NCBI GenBank assembly: GCA_043752345.1
Contig: JAYUYT010000011.1
Span: forward strand, 1 to 17,858
Length of the DNA: 17,858 nucleotides
Origin: VFJL01 sp043752345
GTDB lineage: Bacteria; Pseudomonadota; Gammaproteobacteria; Burkholderiales; Nitrosomonadaceae
Direction of reading: 5' to 3'
The position numbers and the translations under genes are program-made. Numbering within the stretch: the stretch's first letter is position 1; each line of letters starts with the position of its first letter. Under the pieces are notes generated by a model, which had not been told where the DNA came from, searched no databases, and saw nothing but the letters and a program-made list of their open reading frames with translations. This document shows positions 1-6,352 of the stretch, in pieces.

Positions 1-401
1 TGCAGCCGGAACTGGGGAACGCCTCTGATGAAGAGTGGTTTGTAGGGGGATGGTTCAGATTAAAGGATGGCGATGATGCGGCATCGCGCAAGAAGATCAA
101 GGAATTGCTCGCCAAGCGGATCGACAGTCAGCCATTGAATCTGCCCAATGCCGGCTCAGTATTTCGCAATCCGCCGGGAGACCATGCAGCGCGGTTGATC
201 GAGTCATGCGGGCTGAAGGGTTTTAGCATTGGTGGTGCGATGGTTTCATCCAAGCATGCAAATTTCATTGTCAATACCGGTCACGCCACCGCGGCTGATA
301 TTGAAGCAGTGATTGCAGCAGTACGCAGTACTGTGAAAGAACAGACCGGAATCGAATTGGTGCAGGAAGTGCGGATTATCGGAGTGGTCGGCTGTGAGTA
401 A
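1..401 (+). CDS. murB: UDP-N-acetylenolpyruvoylglucosamine reductase, C-terminal part (5' truncated by window edge)
   Basis: The reading frame is open from base 3 to the TAA at 399-401, so only about 132 C-terminal residues are present. MurB is the cytoplasmic FAD/NADPH enzyme that reduces UDP-GlcNAc-enolpyruvate to UDP-MurNAc in peptidoglycan precursor synthesis. The visible part holds the C-terminal substrate-binding domain: QPLNLPNAGSVFRNP, whose Ser in GSVF matches the proton-donating serine; then ARLIESCGLKG, GGAMVSSKHANFIVN and a terminal VQEVRIIG, whose Glu matches the conserved C-terminal glutamate. The motif spacing resembles the shorter type II (Bacillus-like) MurB rather than the E. 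coli form. It overlaps ddl by 8 nt, which suggests translational coupling in the dcw operon. No internal start should be annotated; the gene continues upstream of the window. Confidence 0.95.
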   Translation, partial: QPELGNASDEEWFVGGWFRLKDGDDAASRKKIKELLAKRIDSQPLNLPNAGSVFRNPPGDHAARLIESCGLKGFSIGGAMVSSKHANFIVNTGHATAADIEAVIAAVRSTVKEQTGIELVQEVRIIGVVGCE

Positions 402-1311
402 TCATAATTTTGGAAAAGTAGCAGTTCTTCTCGGTGGCCGTTCCGCCGAGCGCGAGATCTCGCTCAAAAGCGGGCAGGCTGTGCTGGCTGCGCTGCGACG
501 CAGGAACGTGGATGCACACCCGTTTGACCCTGCCGAGCAACCGATGGAAGCGTTATTACGGCAAGGATTCAAGCGGGCGCATATCGCCTTGCATGGGCGC
601 TACGGCGAGGACGGCACAGTACAAGGCGCACTGGAACTGATGGGGCTGCCTTACACCGGCAGCGGTGTCATGGCGAGTGCACTGGCGATGGACAAATGGC
701 GCACCAAGCTGCTGTGGCAGGCAGCAGGGATCAACTCTCCGCGCTATGCCATGCTTGATGCGCAAAGTGATTTTGATGCGGTGGTGCAGGAGCTGGGCCT
801 GCCCTTGATCATCAAGCCTTCACGCGAAGGATCGACCATAGGCTTGAGCAAGGTTACGGCGGCAGAAGATTTGCCGGCTGCCTACCAGTTGGCGGCAAGG
901 CATGACTCCATGGTATTGGCGGAGCAATTTATCGAGGGGATGGAATTAACCGCTGCCATTCTCGGCGAGACCCCGCTGCCGCTGGTGCGAATCGAGACAG
1001 CAGGAGGGTTATACGATTACCAGGCCAAGTATTTGTCCGACGACACCAGTTACTTCTGTCCGAGTGGTCTGTCCGCCGGACAGGAGCAGGTGATCCAGGC
1101 ACAAGCGCTGCTGGCGCACAAGATTCTGGGGTGTGAAGGCTGGGGTAGGGTGGATGTAATGCTGGCTAAATCGGGCAAGGCATATTTTCTCGAGACCAAT
1201 ACTTCGCCCGGCATGACCGACCATAGCTTGGTGCCGATGGCGGCAAAAGCAGCAGGAATATCGTTTGAGGATCTGGTGGTGCGGATACTGGAGTTGGCCC
1301 ATGTGGGATAA
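394..1311 (+). CDS. ddl: D-alanine--D-alanine ligase
   Basis: This ATP-grasp enzyme joins two D-alanines to form the D-Ala-D-Ala end of the muropeptide precursor in the cytoplasm. The 305-residue length is normal for DdlB. Visible motifs in order are GGRSAEREISL (12-23, with the D-Ala-binding Glu at 19), HGRYGEDG (67-74), KPSREGSTIG (141-150, ATP-binding loop), LAEQFIEGMELT (hinge and nucleotide contacts), GRVDVM with a metal-binding Asp at 254, and LETNTSPGMTDHS (266-278, Mg2+-binding Glu/Asn). The start is a GTG at 394, inside the last codons of murB; no ATG in this frame gives the conserved N-terminus. Its 3' end overlaps ftsQ by 11 nt. Gene order and overlaps place it in the dcw operon. 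Confidence 0.97.
   Translation: MSNHNFGKVAVLLGGRSAEREISLKSGQAVLAALRRRNVDAHPFDPAEQPMEALLRQGFKRAHIALHGRYGEDGTVQGALELMGLPYTGSGVMASALAMDKWRTKLLWQAAGINSPRYAMLDAQSDFDAVVQELGLPLIIKPSREGSTIGLSKVTAAEDLPAAYQLAARHDSMVLAEQFIEGMELTAAILGETPLPLVRIETAGGLYDYQAKYLSDDTSYFCPSGLSAGQEQVIQAQALLAHKILGCEGWGRVDVMLAKSGKAYFLETNTSPGMTDHSLVPMAAKAAGISFEDLVVRILELAHVG
1290..1293 (+). promoter_or_regulatory. Shine-Dalgarno that fixes the ftsQ start at 1301
   Basis: GGAG lies 7 nt before the ATG at 1301, inside the ddl coding sequence. It supports 1301 over the in-frame ATG at 1265, which would add twelve residues of low-complexity Trp-rich sequence ahead of the characteristic MWDNHH start. Confidence 0.6.
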
Positions 1312-2074
1312 CCATCACACGTTGCATTTGCTGGCCAATCTGCTGTTTGCGCTGGTTGCGCTCGCGGTGATCTACACCATCGGATCATGGGCGGTGAATT
1401 CGTCAGCGTTTCCGTTGAAAGAAGTGAGTGTCAGCGGCAGCGGCATCAACACCAGCGGCGGCGAATTGAAGCACGTGACACGGGAGCAAATAGATAAAGT
1501 GGTTCGCAGCAAGATCGCAGGGAATTTCCTGACAGTTGATCTGGACGCGACGCGTGACGCATTCGAGAAATTGCCCTGGGTAAGGGTTGCAGGTGTGCGG
1601 CGGCATTGGCCGCAGACTCTGGAAGTAACGTTGGAAGAACATGTGGCAGTGGCACGCTGGGGCAGCGAGGCGCTGGTGAATACCCATGGAGAAGTATTTG
1701 ACGGCGCTGTCACCACGGTTGAGGGAGAATTGCCGGTATTCATCGGGCCGCCGGAAAGTTCATTCGATGTGGCACGGCAATACGCTGCTTTCAGCAAGTT
1801 GCTGCAACCGTTGCGGCAGAACATTGTCCAGTTGCATCTTTCGCTGCGTCGCGCCTGGCGCATTCACCTGGAGAACGGGACTGTGCTGGAACTGGGGCGC
1901 GATCAGATGGAAGCGCGCCTGGCACGCTACGTCCTGGCGTACGACCGCAGTCTCACGCAATTGAATCAGCAGCTGGTTTATGTAGATTTGCGTTATTCCA
2001 ACGGCTTTGCTGTGCGCATGCCGGAAGCGTCACAGCAGGAACCACGCAAACCAAACCTGAAAAAAGCAGCGTGA
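1301..2074 (+). CDS. ftsQ: Cell division protein FtsQ
   Basis: FtsQ is a bitopic inner-membrane protein that links early and late divisome proteins through FtsB/FtsL. The predicted 257 residues show a short cytoplasmic N-terminus (MWDNHHT), one hydrophobic membrane helix at about 9-30, then a POTRA domain opening with FPLKEVSVSG and containing FEKLPWVRVAGVRRHWPQTLEVTLEEHV, followed by the periplasmic beta domain. The LPWV...R.WP..L.V...EH pattern is diagnostic. An in-frame ATG at 1265 exists, but the ATG at 1301 has the better Shine-Dalgarno and gives the N-terminus usual in betaproteobacteria. It overlaps the end of ddl by 11 nt and ends 21 nt before ftsA. The last 20 or so residues are basic and poorly conserved. 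Confidence 0.95.
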   Translation: MWDNHHTLHLLANLLFALVALAVIYTIGSWAVNSSAFPLKEVSVSGSGINTSGGELKHVTREQIDKVVRSKIAGNFLTVDLDATRDAFEKLPWVRVAGVRRHWPQTLEVTLEEHVAVARWGSEALVNTHGEVFDGAVTTVEGELPVFIGPPESSFDVARQYAAFSKLLQPLRQNIVQLHLSLRRAWRIHLENGTVLELGRDQMEARLARYVLAYDRSLTQLNQQLVYVDLRYSNGFAVRMPEASQQEPRKPNLKKAA

Positions 2075-2095
2075 GCTTAAGGATTCGCAAAATAA

Positions 2096-3334
2096 ATGAA
2101 TAGAGTTAATGAAAATAAGAATTTGATCATCGGGCTCGACATCGGTACTTCAAAGATCGTCGCTATCGTCGCCGAGGTCAAGCCGGAGGGCGGATTTGAA
2201 ATTATCGGCATGGGCAGCCACCCGTCGCGCGGCTTGAAGAAAGGCGTGGTGGTCAACATCGAAACTACGGTGAACGCGATCCAGCGCGCACTGGAAGAAG
2301 CGGAGCTAATGGCCAATTGCAAGATTCGTGAGGTCTATACCGGCATTGCCGGTAGTCATATCAAGAGTTTCAATTCACACGGGACGGTGGCGATCAAGGA
2401 CAAGGAAGTATCGCGCATAGACGTGGAGCGAGTGATGGAAACCGCCAAGGCGGTGAATATTCCGGCTGACCAGCAGGTGCTGCATATTCTCAATCAGGAA
2501 TTTATCGTAGATGGTCAGGAAGACGTGCGCGAGCCTATCGGTATGAGCGGCATCCGCCTGGAAGTGAAAGTCCATATCGTTACCGGTGCAGTATCGGCGG
2601 CGCAGAACATCATGAAGTGTGTGCGTCGTTGCGGCCTGGAGGTGCGCGATCTGGTGCTGCAACCATTGGCTTCGGCAATGGCGGTACTGTCGGAAGACGA
2701 GAAAGATCTGGGTGTGTGCCTGGTGGATATTGGCGGCGGCACTACTGACATTGCGGTATTTACCAATGGTGCAATTCGTCATACGGCGGTGATTCCGATC
2801 GCTGGCGACCAGATCACCAATGATATTGCGATGGCTTTGCGCACTCCCACCAAGGATGCGGAGGATATCAAGTGCAGCTACGGTTGCGCTCTGCGCGGTA
2901 TGGCTGACCCTCATGAAATGGTGGAGGTGTCGGGCGTAGGTGATCGTGGTGCGCGCCAGCTTTCCAGACAGACGCTGGCGGAAGTGATTGAGCCGCGGGT
3001 GGAGGAGCTTTATTCCCTGGTGCAGGCCGAACTACGCCGCAGCGGTTTCGAGGAGCTGCTTTCATCCGGGATCGTCATCACCGGTGGCAGCAGTTCCCTG
3101 CAGGGCATGGTGGAGCTGGGTGAAGAAATATTTCATATGCCGGTACGGTTGGGATTGCCGCACTATCGTGGCGGCTTGGCGGAGGTAGTACGCACACCAC
3201 GGTTCTCCACTGGTGTCGGGTTGATTATCGCTGGTATGGAACAGCTTCAGCGCAACCAGCATAGCCGGCTGCAAGGTAATTCATTCAAGCAGATTCTGGA
3301 AAGAATGAAGAGTTGGTTCCAGGGAAATTTTTAG
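2096..3334 (+). CDS. ftsA: Cell division protein FtsA
   Basis: FtsA is the actin-like ATPase that tethers FtsZ filaments to the inner membrane and recruits later divisome proteins. The 412-residue product has the phosphate-1 loop GLDIGTSKIVAIVAEV (13-28), the FtsA-specific 1C subdomain (roughly 85-165), phosphate-2 DIGGGTTDIAVF (211-222), and an adenosine motif GIVITGGSSSLQGM near 330-345. The C-terminus ERMKSWFQGNF is the amphipathic membrane-targeting helix typical of proteobacterial FtsA. A TAAGGA stretch 12 nt upstream of the ATG could serve as ribosome-binding site, a rather long spacing. It lies 21 nt after ftsQ, in the same operon. Confidence 0.97.
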   Translation: MNRVNENKNLIIGLDIGTSKIVAIVAEVKPEGGFEIIGMGSHPSRGLKKGVVVNIETTVNAIQRALEEAELMANCKIREVYTGIAGSHIKSFNSHGTVAIKDKEVSRIDVERVMETAKAVNIPADQQVLHILNQEFIVDGQEDVREPIGMSGIRLEVKVHIVTGAVSAAQNIMKCVRRCGLEVRDLVLQPLASAMAVLSEDEKDLGVCLVDIGGGTTDIAVFTNGAIRHTAVIPIAGDQITNDIAMALRTPTKDAEDIKCSYGCALRGMADPHEMVEVSGVGDRGARQLSRQTLAEVIEPRVEELYSLVQAELRRSGFEELLSSGIVITGGSSSLQGMVELGEEIFHMPVRLGLPHYRGGLAEVVRTPRFSTGVGLIIAGMEQLQRNQHSRLQGNSFKQILERMKSWFQGNF

Positions 3335-3446
3335 GGTTCGAGATTAGGGATAGAGGAGTGGGCGTGCCGCGGTTGGTATCAAGATTGTCAGGTTCAGAGT
3401 CGAAAGTTTGAGGAAAAATTTTTAGAAATTGCGTTTTTAATTAACC

Positions 3447-3455
3447 AAAGGAGAA
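3447..3455 (+). promoter_or_regulatory. Strong ribosome-binding site of ftsZ
   Basis: AAAGGAGAA, with GGAG ending 7 nt before the ftsZ ATG, is the best Shine-Dalgarno in the window. This fits the high expression of FtsZ compared with FtsQ and FtsA, whose sites are weaker. Confidence 0.8.
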
Positions 3456-3460
3456 GCATA

Positions 3461-4627
3461 ATGTTCGAAATCATGGATACACAAACACAGGAAGCGGTCA
3501 TAAAAGTTATCGGTGTCGGTGGTTGCGGTGGTAATGCGGTGGATCACATGATCCAGAACGGCGTGCAGGGTGTTGAGTTCATCTGTGCCAATACCGACGC
3601 GCAGGCGTTGAAGCGTAATCAGGCGCGCACCTTGTTGCAACTGGGATCGACTATCACTAAGGGGTTGGGTGCGGGGGCCAACCCGGAAATCGGGCGTGAA
3701 GCGGCTCTGGAAGATCGCGATCGTATCGCCGAGCTGATCGAAGGTGCGGACATGCTATTCGTCACTGCCGGAATGGGTGGCGGTACCGGTACCGGTGCTG
3801 CGCCAGTGGTGGCACAGGTGGCGAAAGAAATGGGCATCCTCACCGTGGCGGTAGTGACCAAGCCATTTGCATTTGAGGGCAAGCGCCTGAAAGCGGCGCA
3901 GGCTGGAATGGAGGCGCTGTCGCAGCATGTTGATTCGCTGATCGTAATTCCCAACGACAAGCTGATGATGGTGCTGGGGGAGGATGTCAGCATGCTGGAT
4001 GCATTCAAGGCCGCCAATAACGTGCTATATGGCGCAGTTGCCGGAATTGCAGAGGTCATCAACTGCCCGGGTCTGGTCAATGTAGACTTTGCCGATGTGA
4101 AAACAGTGATGTCGGAAATGGGGGTGGCGATGATGGGCTCCGCATTCGCTTCGGGCATAGACCGCGCCCGCGTAGCAGCGGAGCAGGCGGTATCAAGCCC
4201 TCTGCTGGAAGACTTGAATCTCTCCGGGGCACGCGGGGTGCTGGTAAACATTACGGCCAGTTCGGGAATGAAGATGCGGGAAGTTCATGAAGTGATGAGT
4301 ACCATCAAGGACTTTACCGCTGAAGATGCGACGGTAATTGTCGGCACTGTGATTGACGAGAGCATGGGGGACAACCTGAGGGTCACCATGGTGGCAACTG
4401 GGCTGGGTGGAGCGGTCGGCCGTACCCAACCCAAACCGTTGAGTATTATTCACACGCGTACCGGAACCGACGATGCAGTATTGGTAGATGCAGCGAGCTG
4501 GAAGGAGCTGGAGATTCCCGCCGCGATCCGCACCAACAGAAGGCACGATGCAACCGTGGAGGCGATGAAGCAATCCGGAGTGGATGTGCTGGACATCCCG
4601 GCGTTCCTGCGGAAGCAGGCTGATTGA
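3461..4627 (+). CDS. ftsZ: Cell division protein FtsZ (tubulin-like GTPase)
   Basis: FtsZ polymerises into the cytokinetic Z-ring in the cytoplasm and directs septal wall synthesis. The 388-residue protein has the N-terminal nucleotide site GVGGCGGNAV (18-27), the tubulin signature GGGTGTGAAP (106-115), PFAFEGKRR-like PFAFEGKR, the catalytic T7 loop NVDFADVKTVM (207-217), a variable linker (about 320-374), and the C-terminal FtsA/ZipA-binding peptide DIPAFLRKQAD. All catalytic residues appear intact. It follows ftsA after a 126-nt spacer that holds two AGGG-containing segments and an AT-rich tract, but no convincing promoter; ftsZ promoters often lie inside upstream genes. Unlike many betaproteobacteria and E. 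coli, lpxC does not follow. Confidence 0.98.
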   Translation: MFEIMDTQTQEAVIKVIGVGGCGGNAVDHMIQNGVQGVEFICANTDAQALKRNQARTLLQLGSTITKGLGAGANPEIGREAALEDRDRIAELIEGADMLFVTAGMGGGTGTGAAPVVAQVAKEMGILTVAVVTKPFAFEGKRLKAAQAGMEALSQHVDSLIVIPNDKLMMVLGEDVSMLDAFKAANNVLYGAVAGIAEVINCPGLVNVDFADVKTVMSEMGVAMMGSAFASGIDRARVAAEQAVSSPLLEDLNLSGARGVLVNITASSGMKMREVHEVMSTIKDFTAEDATVIVGTVIDESMGDNLRVTMVATGLGGAVGRTQPKPLSIIHTRTGTDDAVLVDAASWKELEIPAAIRTNRRHDATVEAMKQSGVDVLDIPAFLRKQAD

Positions 4628-4782
4628 TGGGGGGGTTCCTTAAGGGCCAAACGCCAGAGCATGCCGATGCCTTAATCCCGCCGCATTTCCGGAATGCGCA
4701 GCCAGTCGTGCCGCTCGGCATCACGCTGCGAATGTCGGGAGCGCACACGGCGATGCGAGTTTTGCCGCCTGCGCCACTGGGT
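4628..4782 (+). repeat. Dyad-rich intergenic segment downstream of ftsZ, possibly a REP-like element
   Basis: This spacer is unusually rich in inverted repeats. CGCATT (4682-4687) faces AATGCG (4693-4698) across a 5-nt loop; TGCCG (4709-4713) faces CGGCA (4716-4720); and GATGCC (4666-4671) is the inverse of GGCATC (4717-4722), enclosing the first hairpin. CCTTAAGG near 4638 is a further palindrome. No convincing coding frame or lpxC remnant was recognised. It may be a structured 3' UTR of ftsZ mRNA or a copy of a dispersed REP-like repeat; a single window cannot show whether it recurs. Confidence 0.35.
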
Positions 4783-4802
4783 TGAGGATGCCTCATTTTT
4801 TT
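4783..4802 (+). terminator. Probable rho-independent terminator of the dcw operon
   Basis: TGAGG and CCTCA form a perfect 5-bp stem with the 3-nt loop ATG, followed directly by seven T residues. The stem is short, but the T tract and the position, between ftsZ and a convergent gene, support termination of + strand transcription about 160 nt after the ftsZ stop. Confidence 0.55.
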
Positions 4803-4846
4803 GCATCTACAAATATAGATCAGATAATGGAGGCCGCCCACGCGTT

Positions 4847-5311
4847 CTAGCGCTGCGGCACCATCTGCTTGGCTTGCCTTTTCAGCAGTGATTCGACCGC
4901 GCTTTTTAATGGTGATGCCGGCAATCCTGCAGCCAGTTGACTCAGGTTTTCCACGCCAACCGGGCCGATATTCAGGTTTCTATCGACCTTGTTATCCACT
5001 TTAGTAATATGGTTATGTGCTTGCACAGCAACCCGAATTGCAGTAACCTCATAGCCCTTCTTATTGAATTTTAATAATAACGACGGCGCAATCTGTTTCA
5101 GTTTTGCCGCAATTGCGCCGCTACTTGCGTATAGAGTCAAGCTTCCTTCGGAAAACCAGCCCACAGTGCAGTATCCTGCCAATTGCGGTGGGGCGATTTC
5201 CACAAATGCTCGCTGCATCAGAGTTAGCTGGTTCGCCTGGGCGAACAGTCCTTGCTGATCTGTCGCTGCACCAAGGGTAGTGAGGTAAAAATTGATCTTG
5301 CGTGCAGTCAT
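4847..5311 (-). CDS. DUF721 family protein, DciA-like (putative replicative helicase loader)
   Basis: The 154-residue product has the layout of the DUF721/DciA family: an N-terminal helix-rich segment with L.QR.FVEIAPPQLAGYCTVGWF, then a core GSLTLYASSGAIAAKLKQIAPSLL, where an alternation of hydrophobic strand and basic helix precedes a further strand, VTAIRVAVQ. DciA proteins interact with and help load DnaB helicase in bacteria without DnaC/DnaI; function here is inferred from family and position only. The C-terminal 45 residues (about 110-154) look like a low-conservation tail. It is convergent with ftsZ and divergent from the M23 peptidase gene, with only 26 nt between the two start codons, a layout common in betaproteobacteria. 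No clear Shine-Dalgarno precedes the ATG at 5311. The next in-frame Met, at residue 32, would remove part of the domain. Confidence 0.7.
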   Translation of the reverse strand: MTARKINFYLTTLGAATDQQGLFAQANQLTLMQRAFVEIAPPQLAGYCTVGWFSEGSLTLYASSGAIAAKLKQIAPSLLLKFNKKGYEVTAIRVAVQAHNHITKVDNKVDRNLNIGPVGVENLSQLAAGLPASPLKSAVESLLKRQAKQMVPQR

Positions 5312-5327
5312 GGTTGAACGAAAATTT

Positions 5328-5333
5328 AGGGAA
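5328..5333 (+). promoter_or_regulatory. Shine-Dalgarno that fixes the M23 peptidase start at 5338
   Basis: AGGGAA lies immediately upstream of the ATG at 5338 with about 5 nt between AGGGA and the start. It decides against the earlier in-frame ATG at 5302, which has no such site and would overlap the divergent gene. Confidence 0.65.
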
Positions 5334-5337
5334 TAAG

Positions 5338-6261
5338 ATGAATGTTATTCTAGTTTCCAGTAATTTGGTAAAAGTAAGAACCTTGACCCTGACCCTGACC
5401 GGCGTGCATCTAGCATTGCTGGCAGGGGCACTATTTCTGGTTATCGTAGTGCTGGCATTAGGGTTGAATTATCTTTCATTGCGCTATGCAGACAAGATAG
5501 ATAGCCCCTCCCTCCGGTCCCTGGTATTGAGTGTACAGCAGGAAGAGCACCAGAAAAACCAATCATACCTGCGCGATAGCCTGAATGCCATGGCGGTCAG
5601 AATGGGACAAATGCAGGCGCAACTGTTGCGGCTCGATAGCTTGGGCGAACGTCTGGCTGAACTGTCCGGTATCAAGCCCCAGGAATTTTTATTCAATCAA
5701 ACTCTAGGACAAGGGGGTGCGCTTTCCACTCTGCCGGCACAAGATATTTCATTTGATGAATTTAACAGCAAAATGAATGAGCTGTCGCTTACATTGAATG
5801 ATCGCACGGATAAGCTAGGTGCACTCGATACCTTTTTGCTGCAGGACAGGCTCAAGAAAAACACGTTACCGACCCTCGCACCTGTGGAAGCAAGATGGTT
5901 TACTTCCAGTTTTGGCTTACGCATTGACCCTTTCACAGGAAAAAGCGCCTTTCATGAAGGGGTCGATTTCATCGCTGAGATCGGCACACCCATCATGGCT
6001 GCGGCAGGCGGCGTGGTGGTCTACTCTGACTATCATCCTGAATATGGTAACATGATCGACATTGACCACGGCAATGACCTCGTCAGCCGCTATGCCCATG
6101 CCGCCAAGCGCTTGGTCAAACCGGGGCAAGTGGTGTTACGGGGACAGAAGATCGCAGAAGTGGGGAGTACTGGCCGTTCCACCGGGCCGCACCTTCATTT
6201 TGAAGTCAGACACAGAGGCCTGCCGCAGAATCCAACGCGATTCTTGAAAGCACCCGGCTGA
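5338..6261 (+). CDS. Membrane-anchored M23 (LytM) family peptidase
   Basis: The predicted 307-residue protein starts MNVILVSSNL and has one membrane segment at about 22-45, a periplasmic alpha-helical, probably coiled-coil region (about 60-165), and a C-terminal M23 zinc endopeptidase domain (about 190-303). The metal and catalytic residues are present: H206 and D210 in HEGVD, H254 in RYAHA, and H285/H287 in GPHLHFEV. Unlike EnvC/NlpD-type LytM factors, which lack these residues, it is therefore probably an active peptidoglycan endopeptidase. Proteins of this form are common upstream of secA in betaproteobacteria. The start at 5338 is preferred because of the adjacent AGGGAA. It is divergent from the DciA-like gene and followed by a strong terminator. 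The peptide bond cut cannot be deduced from sequence. Confidence 0.9.
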   Translation: MNVILVSSNLVKVRTLTLTLTGVHLALLAGALFLVIVVLALGLNYLSLRYADKIDSPSLRSLVLSVQQEEHQKNQSYLRDSLNAMAVRMGQMQAQLLRLDSLGERLAELSGIKPQEFLFNQTLGQGGALSTLPAQDISFDEFNSKMNELSLTLNDRTDKLGALDTFLLQDRLKKNTLPTLAPVEARWFTSSFGLRIDPFTGKSAFHEGVDFIAEIGTPIMAAAGGVVVYSDYHPEYGNMIDIDHGNDLVSRYAHAAKRLVKPGQVVLRGQKIAEVGSTGRSTGPHLHFEVRHRGLPQNPTRFLKAPG

Positions 6262-6282
6262 GTCGATTGATGATCTGCTGTG

Positions 6283-6317
6283 GGGGTGAGGCCGAAAACC
6301 TCACCCCTTTGTTTTTT
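6283..6317 (+). terminator. Strong rho-independent terminator between M23 peptidase and secA
   Basis: GGGGTGAGG (6283-6291) and CCTCACCCC (6299-6307) form a perfect 9-bp stem with the loop CCGAAAA, followed by TTTGTTTTTT. It ends only 35 nt before the secA ATG, so it separates the two genes or acts as an attenuator for secA. Confidence 0.9.
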
Positions 6318-6352
6318 GGACGACTGTTTAAACAGAATTTTTTCGAGATTTT

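Noticed and set aside
3335..3460. Possible ftsZ promoter in the ftsA-ftsZ spacer (TTGTCA at 3385)
   Set aside because: No -10 hexamer lies at 16-18 nt; only TTGAGG is found at the expected position.
3619..4251. 210-residue minus-strand frame inside ftsZ
   Set aside because: Ala/Ser/Thr/Pro-rich antisense shadow of a highly conserved gene; no independent coding evidence.
4446..4841. 131-residue minus-strand open frame across the end of ftsZ and the spacer
   Set aside because: Two thirds of it is antisense to ftsZ, the composition is Cys/Ser/Pro-rich without a recognisable domain, and the DUF721 gene and terminator context explain the region better.
4694..4891. 65-residue plus-strand frame rich in Arg/Cys (begins MRSQSCRSASR)
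   Set aside because: No ribosome-binding site, no family resemblance, and it runs through the terminator and into the end of the convergent gene.
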